Shown: positions 32,033 to 40,852 of the stretch, piece by piece
How positions within the stretch are numbered: the first letter of the stretch is position 1
Layout of the letters: each line of letters opens with the position of its first letter
NCBI GenBank assembly: GCA_035641315.1
Contig: DASQUK010000274.1
Location: 10,855-74,854, forward strand
DNA: 64,000 nt
Direction of reading: 5' to 3'
DNA from: DASQUK01 sp035641315
Lineage (GTDB): Bacteria > Actinomycetota > Acidimicrobiia > Acidimicrobiales > VFJN01
Program-made: the position numbers and the translations under genes
Notes under the pieces: model-generated
Seen by the model: only the letters and a program-made list of their open reading frames with translations
What the model was told of the DNA's origin: nothing
The model's database searches: none

Positions 32033-33802
32033 ATGCGCAAGCGCAAGGGGGCGATCGTCGCCCTCGTCGCGACCGCCGCGCTCATCGTCCCGATCGGGAC
32101 GGCGGCCGGCGGCACTGCAGGGCCCGACATCAACACGAGCGCGGCCCGGACCGTTGCCGCGGCCGACGGAACCGGGGAGTTCGTCGTGTTCTACGCCGAC
32201 GGAGTCGACGCCGCTGATGCCCATGCCGCCATCGCCGCGGCTGGCGGGACGGTCGTCGACGAGATCGGCGCCCTGGGCATCGCCCGGGTCACCACCGACA
32301 ACGCCGGGTTCGCCGGGGCACTGGCCGCCAATGGCACGACCAAGGGCGTGGTTCGCAACCACTCGGTTGGCAGCAATACCAAGGGCGCAGCCCATCGCTT
32401 CGCCGAGGAACGGGCCGTCGAGGACCGGGCCGCCTACGCGGCCGAGGTCAAGGCTGGCGGCGCGAGCGCTGCGGCCGTGTCTAGCCCCACGAAGAAGTCG
32501 GGACCGGAGACGTTCTCGTACCTGCAGTGGAACATGCAGATGATCGCGGCCACGCCCAACCTGGCACACGCAACCGCCACCGGTGAGGGCGTCACGGTCG
32601 GCATCATCGACACAGGAATCGATGGGACCCATCCCGACTTGGCGCCCAACTTCAACGCGGGGCTGAGCCGGAACTTCACCACCGACATCCCCGACATCGA
32701 CGGTCCCTGCGAGGCCGAGCCCGACCAGTCGTGCGAGGACCCGGCCGACGTCGACGAGGGTGGTCACGGTAGCCACGTGTCCGGCATCGTCGCCGCCGCG
32801 TACAACGGCGTCGGGGTGGCGGGTGTGGCGCCCGACGCCACGCTGGTCAACCTGCGGGCCGGCCAGGACTCGGGGTTCTTCTTCTTCTTCGAGACCATCG
32901 CGGCCATCGCCTACGCCGCCGAGAACGACATCGACGTCGTGAACATGAGCTTCTACACCGACCCGTGGCTCTACAACTGCGACTCGGCCGATGACTACAT
33001 CGAGGGCGAGGTCACCGAGGAACAGTTGGCAGAGCAGGCGATGATCCGCGAGGGCATCATCGAGGCTGTCGCGTACGCACGGACCAACGGCGTCACGCTC
33101 GTGGCCGCCGCCGGCAACCAGCACGCCGACCTTGCGGCCCCGACCCGCTTCGACGACACCAGCCCGGACTACCCGCTCGAGACCAACCAGGAGCGGACGG
33201 TCACCAGCGACTGCCTCGACCTGCCGTCCGAGGCGCCGGGAGTGATCCAGGTCTCGTCGATCGGGCCATCGAAGGTCAAGGCCGACTACTCGACCTGGGG
33301 CCTGGGCGCCATCGACGTGGCGGCGCCCGGCGGCTGGTTCCGCGACGGCTTCGGCACGCAGGACTTCAGGGAGCCGGAGAACATGATCCTGTCGAGCTAC
33401 CCGGTCGAAGTCGCCCGGGAGGAGGGCGCAGTGAACAAGGGCGGCGGCCTGAAGGACCCGCACTTCTACCTGCAGGACTGCACGGCCGGTAAGCCCTGCG
33501 CCTACTACCAGTACCTCCAGGGCACGTCGATGGCCTCGCCGCACACCACCGGCGTCGTGGCGTTGATCATCCAGGCCCACGGCACGTCCGACGGAGCCGG
33601 CGGGTTCGATCTAGCCCCCGATGCCGTCTACGACATCTTGACGTCGACGGCCAGCGACACGCCGTGCCCCGACCCGGCGCTGCTGGACTACACACAGGAA
33701 GGCCGGCCGGCCTCGTGGAACGCCACCTGTGTCGGCACGGCCGAGTACAACAGCAACTACGGCGAGGGCATCGTCAACGCCGCCGCGGCTGTCGCTCCCT
33801 GA
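32033..33802 (+). CDS. Secreted S8 family serine peptidase (subtilase)
   Basis: A 589-aa secreted protease. A signal peptide (KRKGAIVALVATAALIVPIG) is followed by an inhibitor_I9-like pro-region of about 100 residues and then the catalytic domain: Asp193 in IIDTGIDGTHPDL, His245 in GGHGSHVSGI, the oxyanion Asn in AAAGNQ, and Ser499 in GTSMASPH. No C-terminal accessory domain is present. A run of five phenylalanines sits in the helix after the NLRAGQDSG segment. AGGGGGAA lies about 6 nt before the ATG. Likely role is extracellular protein degradation. Confidence 0.94.
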   Translation: MRKRKGAIVALVATAALIVPIGTAAGGTAGPDINTSAARTVAAADGTGEFVVFYADGVDAADAHAAIAAAGGTVVDEIGALGIARVTTDNAGFAGALAANGTTKGVVRNHSVGSNTKGAAHRFAEERAVEDRAAYAAEVKAGGASAAAVSSPTKKSGPETFSYLQWNMQMIAATPNLAHATATGEGVTVGIIDTGIDGTHPDLAPNFNAGLSRNFTTDIPDIDGPCEAEPDQSCEDPADVDEGGHGSHVSGIVAAAYNGVGVAGVAPDATLVNLRAGQDSGFFFFFETIAAIAYAAENDIDVVNMSFYTDPWLYNCDSADDYIEGEVTEEQLAEQAMIREGIIEAVAYARTNGVTLVAAAGNQHADLAAPTRFDDTSPDYPLETNQERTVTSDCLDLPSEAPGVIQVSSIGPSKVKADYSTWGLGAIDVAAPGGWFRDGFGTQDFREPENMILSSYPVEVAREEGAVNKGGGLKDPHFYLQDCTAGKPCAYYQYLQGTSMASPHTTGVVALIIQAHGTSDGAGGFDLAPDAVYDILTSTASDTPCPDPALLDYTQEGRPASWNATCVGTAEYNSNYGEGIVNAAAAVAP

Positions 33803-33823
33803 CGCGTCGGCCCGCTCGTCAAC

Positions 33824-33855
33824 ACAGGGCGCTCGGCACCGGCCGGGCGCCCTGT
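33824..33855. terminator. Bidirectional hairpin terminator between subtilase and map
   Basis: A 9-bp outer stem (ACAGGGCGC/GCGCCCTGT) encloses, after single-base bulges, a 4-bp inner stem (CGGC/GCCG) with loop ACCG. It lies between two convergent genes, 22 nt from the subtilase stop and 5 nt from the map stop. No U-tract follows in either direction. Confidence 0.55.
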
Positions 33856-33859
33856 CGCG

Positions 33860-34804
33860 TCAGGGCAGCGTCAGGACCTCGGCGCCGGCGTCGGTGACCA
33901 GCAGCGTGTGCTCGAACTGGGCGGTGCGACGGCGGTCGACCGTGACCGCCGTCCAGCCGTCGCTCCAGAGCTGGTGCTGCCACGACCCCATCGTGATCAT
34001 CGGCTCGATGGTGAAGGTCATGCCCGGCTCGATGAGCGTCGTCGCCCGCGGGTCGTCGTAGTGCGGGATCTGCAGGTCGGTGTGGAACTGCTCGCCGATG
34101 CCGTGGCCCACGAACGCCCGCACCGCGCCGTAGCCGTGCGCCTCGGCATGAGCCTGGATGGCCCGGCCGATGGCGCGGATCGGCCGGCCGGGCTGGACGA
34201 CGGCGATCCCCCGCTCCAGGCACTCGCGGGTGACCCGGATGAGCTCGGCCGAGGCGTCGTCGATGGTCCCGACCGGGAAGGTGGCGTTGGTGTCGCCGTG
34301 CACGCCGTCGAGGTAGATGGTCACGTCGAGGTTGACGATGTCGCCGTCGATCAGCGCCCGGTCGTCGGGGATCCCGTGGCAGATGACCTCGTTGACCGAG
34401 GTGCAGAGCGACTTGGGGAAGGCGCCGTAGTTGAGGGGGCTCGGATAGCCGCCCCGCTTGATGCACTCCTCGTGGCACAGGGCGTCGAGCTCGTCGGTGG
34501 TCACGCCCGGCGTCACTGCCGCCCCCACGATCTGCAGGACCTCGGCCGCCGCCTTCCCGGCCCGCCGCATGCGCTCGATCACCTCGGGCGACCGCACGTG
34601 CGACTCGAGACGGCGCACCGGCACGCCGGTCTCGGCGTAGTGCGGTCGGGGGATGCCGGCCGGCACCGGCCGAGCGGGGCTCACCCGCCCGGGACGGACG
34701 TGGTCGGTGCTTGCCTTGTGGCAGCGCTTGAACTTGCGGCCGCTGCCGCACCAGCAGGGATCGTTGGCCTTGAGGGCGAGGGCGGTCATCGAAGTCGTTG
34801 CCAT
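33860..34804 (-). CDS. map: Type I methionine aminopeptidase with SEC-C zinc motif
   Basis: A 314-aa enzyme that removes the initiator methionine. Residues 14-30 form a SEC-C zinc knuckle (Cys17, Cys19, Cys28, His29 in CWCGSGRKFKRCH), a feature of the actinobacterial MetAP1c form thought to bind the ribosome. The catalytic metal ligands are in NLDVTIYLDG, GVHGDTNATF, FVGHGIGEQF, TIEPM and QFEHT. A TAGCCT -10 box lies 9 nt before the ATG; an in-frame ATG at 34789 is a second possibility. Confidence 0.95.
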   Translation of the reverse strand: MATTSMTALALKANDPCWCGSGRKFKRCHKASTDHVRPGRVSPARPVPAGIPRPHYAETGVPVRRLESHVRSPEVIERMRRAGKAAAEVLQIVGAAVTPGVTTDELDALCHEECIKRGGYPSPLNYGAFPKSLCTSVNEVICHGIPDDRALIDGDIVNLDVTIYLDGVHGDTNATFPVGTIDDASAELIRVTRECLERGIAVVQPGRPIRAIGRAIQAHAEAHGYGAVRAFVGHGIGEQFHTDLQIPHYDDPRATTLIEPGMTFTIEPMITMGSWQHQLWSDGWTAVTVDRRRTAQFEHTLLVTDAGAEVLTLP

Positions 34805-34813
34805 GACCCGCCC

Positions 34814-34819
34814 AGGCTA
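34814..34819 (-). promoter_or_regulatory. -10 box of map
   Basis: Minus-strand TAGCCT ends 9 nt before the ATG at 34804, without a ribosome site, in the leaderless pattern of the window. Confidence 0.4.
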
Positions 34820-34850
34820 CCGAGCCAGCGATCCCACCTTGCTGGTGACA

Positions 34851-35159
34851 TCAACAACCGGTCGCGGCTGCCAGGATGCGGCACGCCTCGCTCATCCGAG
34901 CCGCCGACAACGTCATCACCCGGCGGCGGAAGCGATCCCGGGGCAGGGTGTGCAGGTTGTCGAAGTTCGCGACGCAGTCCGTTGGCACACCATCGGCGCG
35001 GGACGTGAGATCGAGCTCGGACACGAGGCCGCGGCGGGTACGGGTCAATGCAGCCACGACCACCGCGCCGATCCGGTCAGCCACCGGGTCACGCGTCAGC
35101 ACGAGAACCGGCCGGTCGCCGCCCGGAGTTGCCGCGAACCAGACCTCACCTCGTCGCAT
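34851..35159 (-). CDS. MazF-family endoribonuclease toxin
   Basis: A 102-aa toxin with the PemK/MazF fold. RRGEVWFAATPGGDRPVLVLTRD is the conserved N-terminal strand-loop with the catalytic-type Arg, SELDLTSRADGVPTDCVANFDNLHTL matches the second core block, and LPRDRFRRRVMTLSAARMSE closes the fold. MazF proteins cut single-stranded RNA at short motifs. The gene overlaps the upstream antitoxin gene by 14 nt, as is usual for the pair. Confidence 0.9.
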   Translation of the reverse strand: MRRGEVWFAATPGGDRPVLVLTRDPVADRIGAVVVAALTRTRRGLVSELDLTSRADGVPTDCVANFDNLHTLPRDRFRRRVMTLSAARMSEACRILAAATGC

Positions 35160-35397
35160 CGGCCCAGTCCGACCAATCCTCGGCTGGGCCCCAGTCGGCG
35201 ATGTCGGCGAGCGCTTGCTCGCCGTCGTCCAGCGGTTGGCGAGCCCACGTCTCGGCATCGTTCTCGTTCTCGAGGCGCAAGAGGTGACGCCGGAGCGCCT
35301 CACGGAGCAGCTCCGACCTGTCAACTCCCAGCCTCTCGGCCCAGGTCTGTGCCTCGGCCGCCTGGTCCTCGTCGACGCGGAAGCTCAGCATTGTCAT
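35146..35397 (-). CDS. Ribbon-helix-helix antitoxin partner of MazF
   Basis: An 83-aa antitoxin. The N-terminal LSFRVDEDQAAEAQTWAERL and DRSELLREALRRHLLRL form a ribbon-helix-helix DNA-binding unit; the acidic, Trp-rich C-terminus (ADIADWGPAEDWSDWAD) should wrap the toxin. It is the first gene of the pair. The ATG at 35397 follows a TAGGCT -10 box by 6 nt, so it should be leaderless, and a dyad overlapping that box is a likely autoregulatory operator. Confidence 0.88.
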   Translation of the reverse strand: MTMLSFRVDEDQAAEAQTWAERLGVDRSELLREALRRHLLRLENENDAETWARQPLDDGEQALADIADWGPAEDWSDWADATR

Positions 35398-35399
35398 AC

Positions 35400-35412
35400 A
35401 GCTAGCCTAGCT
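35400..35412 (-). promoter_or_regulatory. Promoter/operator of the mazEF-like pair
   Basis: AGCTAG-C-CTAGCT is a perfect 6-bp dyad with a single central base; the minus-strand -10 box TAGGCT (35409-35404) lies inside it, 6 nt before the antitoxin ATG. CATAC (35395-35399) and GTATG (35414-35418) add a nearly concentric second repeat. This is the expected layout for antitoxin autorepression. Confidence 0.5.
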
Positions 35413-35623
35413 CGTATGACACAGGTGGGCGACGCCGACTGGGCGGTGCCCGTCAACGGGTCACCGACCGGGTGGGCGACGTCGACGCCGTCCCCGAGCT
35501 CGAACCCGAGGTGGAGAGCGCCGCCGCCTGACCGGCCGCCTGATCGGCGAGGTCACCCGGGCACCCCGTCCCCACGAGGGATGATGGAGCCCGGCGGCAC
35601 CGGCCGACGGCGAGGAGGTGGCG

Positions 35624-36733
35624 ATGCAGGTCGTGCTCGAGGGCATCGAGCTGCGCGCCGTGCGGATGCCCCTCGCCGAGCCGTTCGTGACGGCCCACGG
35701 CACCCGTCGCCACCGCCAGGTGGTGATCGTGCGGGCCGTGGCCGCCGAAGGACCGGCGGGCTGGGGCGAATGCGTGGCCGAGCCCGAGCCGACCTACTGG
35801 CCCGAATACACGGCCGGCGCGTTGCACGTGCTGGAGCATCACCTGGTCCCCCGCCTGCTGGAGGGGCGCTCCCTGCGCGAGGTGCGCGGCCACCACATGG
35901 CCAAGGCGGCGCTCGAGTGCGCCGCCCTCGACGCCGGCCTGCGGGCCGAGGACCGCTCGATGGCCGCCTTCCTCGGCGCCACGCGTCCCGTCGTGCCCAC
36001 CGGCATCGCCCTCGGGATCACCCGCACCATCGACGGACTGATCGAGTCCGTGGTCCGTTGGCGTGACCGGGGCCACCGCGCGTTCAAGCTCAAGGTCCGC
36101 CCCGGCTGGGAGGTCGAGCCGGTGCAGGCCGTGCGCGACGACGTCGGCGACGAGGTCGCCCTGCTGGTCGACGCCAACGGCAGCTTCCGCAGCGACAACC
36201 CCGACGACCTGGCCGTCCTTGCCCGCCTGGCCGACCCGGAGCTGGGGCTGGTCGCCATCGAGCAGCCGTTCGCCCCCGACGACCTGGTCGGCCACGCCCG
36301 CCTGACCCGCCAGATCGACGTGCCGGTGTGCCTCGACGAGTCGATCGGGTCGCTGGGTGACCTCGACACGGCGCTGGCGCTCGGGGCCTGCGGAGCGGTG
36401 AGCCTCAAGGCCGGGCGGGTGGGCGGGCTGGTCCAGGCCCGGCGGGTGCACCAGCGCTGTCGCGACGCCGGGGTGTCGCTGCGCTGCGGCGGCATGCTCG
36501 AGACCGGCATCGGGCGCGCCCTCAACCTCGCCATCGCCGCCCTGCCCGGGTGCAACCTGCCTCCCGACCTCGGGCCGTCGTCGCGCTACTTCTCCACTGA
36601 CCTCACGCCCGCCTTCGACTCCCGGGGTGGCACCATGATCGTGCCGAGCGGGCCCGGCCTCGGGGTCGAGCCGCTGGCGGAGGTGCTCGAGGACATGACC
36701 GTGAGCAAGCGCATGCTGCGAGCCGCGACGTGA
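35624..36733 (+). CDS. o-Succinylbenzoate synthase-like enolase superfamily protein (OSBS/NSAR type)
   Basis: A 369-aa enzyme of the muconate-lactonising subgroup. The catalytic KxK is Lys155/Lys157 in FKLKV, the metal ligands are Asp183 (VDANG), Glu213 (IEQPF) and Asp238 (CLDES), and the opposing base is Lys262 in SLKAGRVGG. This spacing matches the promiscuous OSBS/N-succinylamino-acid racemase branch. OSBS makes o-succinylbenzoate for menaquinone; no other men genes are nearby, so racemase activity is possible. AGGAGG lies 5 nt before the ATG at 35624. Confidence 0.88.
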   Translation: MQVVLEGIELRAVRMPLAEPFVTAHGTRRHRQVVIVRAVAAEGPAGWGECVAEPEPTYWPEYTAGALHVLEHHLVPRLLEGRSLREVRGHHMAKAALECAALDAGLRAEDRSMAAFLGATRPVVPTGIALGITRTIDGLIESVVRWRDRGHRAFKLKVRPGWEVEPVQAVRDDVGDEVALLVDANGSFRSDNPDDLAVLARLADPELGLVAIEQPFAPDDLVGHARLTRQIDVPVCLDESIGSLGDLDTALALGACGAVSLKAGRVGGLVQARRVHQRCRDAGVSLRCGGMLETGIGRALNLAIAALPGCNLPPDLGPSSRYFSTDLTPAFDSRGGTMIVPSGPGLGVEPLAEVLEDMTVSKRMLRAAT

Positions 36734-37986
36734 CGGCCGATGTGACGGCCGGATTGCCGGTGACCGTCGACGACGTCCTCGCCGCCGCCGACCGCCTGGC
36801 CAGATCGATCGAGCGCACCCCCAGCGCGCACTCCCGCACCCTGTCCCACGTGCTCGGGTGCCACGTGGTGGTGAAGTTCGAGAACCTGCAGTTCATCGCA
36901 TCGTTCAAGGAGCGGGGCGCCCTCAACAAGCTGCTCCAGCTCGACGACGGCGAGCGGGCCAAGGGCGTCGTGGCGATGTCGGCCGGGAACCATGCCCAGG
37001 CCGTCGCCTACCACGCCAGCCGGCTCGGCATCGACGCCACCATCGTGATGCCCACCAACACGCCGTTCGTGAAGGTCCAGCGGACCCGCGAGCTGGGGGC
37101 CACCGTCGTGCTGCTGGGTGACGGCTTGGCCGAGGCGGAGGCCGAGGCCCTGCGCTTGGCCGGCGACGAGGGCCGCACGTATGTCCACCCGTTCGACGAC
37201 CCGGCCGTCATCGCTGGGCAGGGCACGTGCGCGCTGGAGATGCTGGCCGACGACCCCGACCTCGAGGTGCTTGTCGTCCCCGTCGGTGGCGGCGGCCTGC
37301 TCGCCGGTATGGCCGTGGCCGCCAGGAGCCTGTCGCCCGACATCGAGCTGATCGGCGTCCAGACCGAGCGCTATCCGTCGATGGCCGCTCACGTGCACCG
37401 GGCCGATTGGCCCTGCGGCGGATCCACCATCGCCGAGGGCATCGCGGTCCCCCATGCAGGCGACCTCACCGGCCGCATCATCGCCGCGCTCGCCGACGAC
37501 GTGCTCACCGTCAGCGAGGTGAGCATCGAGCAGGGCATGAACCTGCTGCTGGAGATCGAGAAGGTGGTGGCCGAGGGGGCCGGTGCCGCCGGCATCGCGG
37601 CCCTGCTCGAACAACGCGAGCGCTTCGCCGGCAAGAAGGTGGGCGTCGTCATCACCGGCGGCAACGTCGACCCCCGGCTGCTCGCCTCGGTCATCATGCG
37701 GGGGCTGATCCGCAGCGGGCGGCTGACCCGCCTGCACGTCGAGGTTCCCGACGTGCCCGGCAGCATGGGCGACGTCGCCACCATCCTCGGCCGGGCCGGG
37801 GCCAACATCGTCGAGATCCTGCACCAGCGGATGTTCGTGGACCTGTCCGCCAAGTCGGCCGAGATCGAGGTCACGATCGAGACCCTCGACAAGCACCACG
37901 TGCACCGGGTCGTGGCCGCCCTCGAGGACGCCGGCTACGCGGTCTCGCTCGGCCTGTTCACCCACCGCGAGGCCCCACCCGCCTGA
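36730..37986 (+). CDS. Threonine ammonia-lyase (threonine deaminase) with C-terminal ACT domain
   Basis: A 418-aa PLP enzyme that turns threonine into 2-oxobutanoate and ammonia, feeding isoleucine synthesis or threonine catabolism. The PLP lysine is Lys60 in ASFKERGALN; SAGNHAQAVAYHA and VPVGGGGLLAG bind the cofactor phosphate. One ACT domain at about 330-400 (VEVPDVPGSMGDVATILG) makes it the short IlvA/TdcB-like form. The GTG at 36730 overlaps the previous stop by 4 nt, so the two genes are co-translated. Confidence 0.92.
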   Translation: MTADVTAGLPVTVDDVLAAADRLARSIERTPSAHSRTLSHVLGCHVVVKFENLQFIASFKERGALNKLLQLDDGERAKGVVAMSAGNHAQAVAYHASRLGIDATIVMPTNTPFVKVQRTRELGATVVLLGDGLAEAEAEALRLAGDEGRTYVHPFDDPAVIAGQGTCALEMLADDPDLEVLVVPVGGGGLLAGMAVAARSLSPDIELIGVQTERYPSMAAHVHRADWPCGGSTIAEGIAVPHAGDLTGRIIAALADDVLTVSEVSIEQGMNLLLEIEKVVAEGAGAAGIAALLEQRERFAGKKVGVVITGGNVDPRLLASVIMRGLIRSGRLTRLHVEVPDVPGSMGDVATILGRAGANIVEILHQRMFVDLSAKSAEIEVTIETLDKHHVHRVVAALEDAGYAVSLGLFTHREAPPA

Positions 37987-38040
37987 GTGCCGGGTACCGG
38001 CCCGGTATGGGACCGGTTGCCGACCGGGTAGCCGAGCGGC

Positions 38041-38577
38041 GTGAGGTCACGCCCGGTCGACGCCGTGCTGTGCGACCGCGACGGCACGCTGATCGCCGAC
38101 GTGCCGTACAACGGCGACCCGGCGCGCGTCGGGGCCCTGCCCGGGGTCGCCGGCGGGCTCGCGCGGCTGCGGGCCGCCGGCGTCAAGCTCGCCGTGGTGT
38201 CCAACCAGAGCGGCGTCGCCCGCGGGCTGCTCACGACCGACCAGGTCGAGGCCTGCAACGCGAGGGTGGCCGAGCTGCTCGGTCGTTTCGACCTGATGCT
38301 GTGGTGCCCGCATGGCCCCGGGGAGGGCTGCGACTGCCGCAAGCCGGCCCCCGGGATGGTGGTGGAGGCGGCATTGCGGCTCGGCGTCCCGGTGCCGCGC
38401 TGCGCGGTGGTGGGCGACATCGCCGCCGACATGGAGGCCGCCCGCGCCGCCGGGGCTGTCGGCGTGCTCGTGCCCAACGCCCGCACGCTGCCCGCCGAGG
38501 TCGAGGCGGCGCCGCTGGTCGCCCCCGACTTCGACCGAGCCGTCGACCTGCTGCTCGGCGTGGGAGCGCCGCCATGA
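38041..38577 (+). CDS. gmhB: D-glycero-D-manno-heptose 1,7-bisphosphate 7-phosphatase (GmhB-like)
   Basis: A 178-aa HAD-IIIA phosphatase, first gene of the heptose operon. The nucleophile motif is LCDRDGTLI, motif II is VVSNQSGVARG, the zinc loop is CPHGPGEGCDCRKP, and motif IV is VGDIAADMEAA. The zinc loop separates GmhB from histidinol phosphatase fusions. It removes the 7-phosphate made by the kinase half of HldE. The GTG at 38041 follows TAGCCG by 6 nt. The stop overlaps the next gene (ATGA). Confidence 0.9.
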   Translation: MRSRPVDAVLCDRDGTLIADVPYNGDPARVGALPGVAGGLARLRAAGVKLAVVSNQSGVARGLLTTDQVEACNARVAELLGRFDLMLWCPHGPGEGCDCRKPAPGMVVEAALRLGVPVPRCAVVGDIAADMEAARAAGAVGVLVPNARTLPAEVEAAPLVAPDFDRAVDLLLGVGAPP

Positions 38578-39626
38578 GCCGGCACCTGCTCGTGGCCCGC
38601 CTCGACAACTGCGGCGACGCGCTGTTGGCGGGACCGGCGGTGCGGGCGGCCGCGGCTGCCGGCCGGCGGGTCCACCTGCTGTGCGGTCCCCGGGGCCGGG
38701 CAGGCGCCGACCTGCTGCCGGGACTGGCGAGCGTCATCGAGGCGCCCGTGCCCTGGATCGAGCCGCTGCCGATGCCCGTCCGCCAGGCCGACGCCCAGTG
38801 GCTCGTCGACGAGGTCGAGCGCCGGTCCATCGGCGAGGCGGCGATCCTGGGTTCGTCGCACCAGAGCCCGTTGCCGCTGGCGCTGCTGCTGCGATGGGCG
38901 GGAGTCGAGCGCATCGCCGCGGTGAGTCACGACCACGCCGGCTCGCTGCTCGACCATCGCATCCCCGGAGACCCCGATGTGCACGAGGTGGTCCGGGCGT
39001 TGCTGGTAACCGACGCCCTCGGCATCGCCCGGCCCACCGACGACCGGCTGCGGGTCGACCTCGCGGGCACCAGCCTTCCCGCGCTGCCGGGCATCGACGG
39101 TCGCTTCCTGGTCCTCCACCCGGGCGCCAGCGTTCCGGCCCGCACAATGGCGGTGGATCAATGGGCCGGAACGGCCCGCGCACTGGCCGCCGGCGGCTGG
39201 AACATCGCCGTCACCGGGTCCCCGGAAGAAGCGCGTCTGACCGCTCAGGTGGCGGGGGATGACGCGCGTGTGCTGGACCTCGGAGGACGTACCACGCTGC
39301 GTGAGCTCGGACGGCTGCTGGCGTCGGCCACCGCCTTCGTCGGCGGCAACACGGGCCCCATGCACCTGGCCGCCGCCGTCGGGACGCCCGTGGTGACCGC
39401 CTTCGCCGCCACCGTGCCCGTCGACCGCTGGCGGCCGTGGCGGGTGCCCCATGTGGTCCTCGGCGACCACACGGTGCCCTGCGCGGGTTGCCGCAGCCGC
39501 GTATGCCCGCTGGACGAGCAGGTGTGCCTGAGCCGTGTGCGCCCGGCCGAGGTGGTCGCCGCGGTGCGCAAGCTCACAGGGGGACCGACGGAACGGGCAC
39601 GGCAGCCGGCGGAGGCCGGGTCGTGA
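38574..39626 (+). CDS. Glycosyltransferase family 9 (heptosyltransferase-like)
   Basis: A 350-aa GT-B enzyme. The N-terminus LLVARLDNCGDALLAGPAVRA is the GT9 acceptor-domain opening, and the donor site is GGNTGPMHLAAAVGTPVV. FLVLHPGASVPARTMAVDQW is also typical. GT9 enzymes of Gram-negatives transfer heptose from ADP-heptose to LPS core; here, within an ADP-heptose operon of a Gram-positive, it probably adds heptose to a cell-wall or secreted glycan. Four cysteines near the C-terminus (VPCAGCRSRVC) recall heptosyltransferase-like proteins. It is joined by 4-nt overlaps to both neighbours. Confidence 0.88.
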   Translation: MSRHLLVARLDNCGDALLAGPAVRAAAAAGRRVHLLCGPRGRAGADLLPGLASVIEAPVPWIEPLPMPVRQADAQWLVDEVERRSIGEAAILGSSHQSPLPLALLLRWAGVERIAAVSHDHAGSLLDHRIPGDPDVHEVVRALLVTDALGIARPTDDRLRVDLAGTSLPALPGIDGRFLVLHPGASVPARTMAVDQWAGTARALAAGGWNIAVTGSPEEARLTAQVAGDDARVLDLGGRTTLRELGRLLASATAFVGGNTGPMHLAAAVGTPVVTAFAATVPVDRWRPWRVPHVVLGDHTVPCAGCRSRVCPLDEQVCLSRVRPAEVVAAVRKLTGGPTERARQPAEAGS

Positions 39627-40852
39627 CGGGTCTGCGCGTCGATCTGGTGTCGGAGCACGCCAGCCCGCTCGCCACCCTGGGCGGCGCCGACGCCGGCGGG
39701 CAGAACGTCCACGTCGCCGCCCTAGCCATCGCCCTCGGCGGGCTGGGCTGCGATGTCACGGTCCACACGCGGGCCGAAGCGCCGCACCTCCCGCGGCGGG
39801 TCTCGCTGGCGCCCAACGTCGAGGTCGAGCACGTCCGGGCCGGTCCCGCAGCGCCGGTCCCCAAGGACGAGCTGCTGACGTACATGCCGAGCTTCGCCGC
39901 CCGCCTGCGCCGCCGATGGGCCGTCCGGGCGCCGCACGTGGTTCATGCCCATTTCTGGATGTCCGGTTGGGCGTCGCGACACGCCCAACCCGCCGGCGTG
40001 CCGGTCGTACAGACCTTCCACGCCCTCGGCGTCGTCAAGCGGCGCCACCAGGGCGTCGCCGACACCAGCCCCTCCGAGCGCCATGCCATCGAAGCCGAGC
40101 TGGCGCAGCGGGTGGACCACATCGTGGCGACCTCCAGCGACGAGCGCAGCGAGCTGCTGGCGCTGGGTGCCGACCCCGAGCGCATCTCGGTGGTGCCGTG
40201 CGGGATCGATCCGGCGATGTTCCGCCCCGACGGACCGGTCGCGCCGCGCCGGTCGCGCCGCCGGGCGCCGCGCCACCGGATCGTCACCGTCAGCCGGCTG
40301 GTCCCCCGCAAGGGGATCGCCGACGTGATCGCCGCGCTCCCCGGGCTGCCGGACGCCGAGCTGGTGATCGCCGGTGGACCCCCGGCCGATCAGCTGGACG
40401 CCGACCCTGAGGCGCGTCGGCTCCGGGAGTTGGCCGAAGCTGCTGCCGTGGCCGACCGCGTGCGGCTGGTGGGCGCGCTGCCCCGGCCGGAGGTCGCGGC
40501 GCTGCTGCGCTCGGCCGACCTGGCCGTGTGCGTGCCGTGGTACGAGCCGTTCGGCATCGTCCCGCTCGAGGCCATGGCCTGCGGCACCCCCGTCGTGGGC
40601 AGCGCCGTCGGCGGCCTGCTCGACACCGTCGTCGACCGCCGCACGGGACTGCTCGTGCCACCCAGGCAACCCGAGGCGATCGCCGAGGCCGTCCGGCATC
40701 TGCTCGACAACCCGTCGCTGCGCCGCCGCATGGGCGATGAGGGCGCCGCCCAGGTCCGCCAGCGGTTCACCTGGGAGCAGGTGGCCCGGTCGACCCTCGA
40801 GGTCTACGAGCAGCTGTGCGACCGGCGGGCATCGTGGGCGGTGCCGGCGTGA
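39623..40852 (+). CDS. Glycosyltransferase family 4
   Basis: A 409-aa retaining GT-B enzyme. TLGGADAGGQNVHVAALA near the N-terminus resembles the sucrose-phosphate-synthase/MshA-like group, VVHAHFWMSGWAS follows, and the donor motif is EPFGIVPLEAMACGTPVV with both glutamates of the E-x7-E pattern. The sugar donor is unknown; operon context suggests an ADP- or GDP-heptose or a common hexose. The GTG at 39623 overlaps the previous stop (GTGA). Confidence 0.88.
   Translation: MTGLRVDLVSEHASPLATLGGADAGGQNVHVAALAIALGGLGCDVTVHTRAEAPHLPRRVSLAPNVEVEHVRAGPAAPVPKDELLTYMPSFAARLRRRWAVRAPHVVHAHFWMSGWASRHAQPAGVPVVQTFHALGVVKRRHQGVADTSPSERHAIEAELAQRVDHIVATSSDERSELLALGADPERISVVPCGIDPAMFRPDGPVAPRRSRRRAPRHRIVTVSRLVPRKGIADVIAALPGLPDAELVIAGGPPADQLDADPEARRLRELAEAAAVADRVRLVGALPRPEVAALLRSADLAVCVPWYEPFGIVPLEAMACGTPVVGSAVGGLLDTVVDRRTGLLVPPRQPEAIAEAVRHLLDNPSLRRRMGDEGAAQVRQRFTWEQVARSTLEVYEQLCDRRASWAVPA

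Noticed and set aside
31898..33580. 560-codon minus-strand frame opposite the subtilase
   Set aside because: The plus-strand subtilase has a signal peptide and complete triad; the antisense frame has no recognisable domain.
35416..35534. Possible gene remnant between the RHH antitoxin and the enolase gene, ending VPELEPEVESAAA
   Set aside because: One frame looks protein-like and ends in TGA, but it has no start codon except a late GTG, and nothing recognisable; too weak to call a pseudogene.
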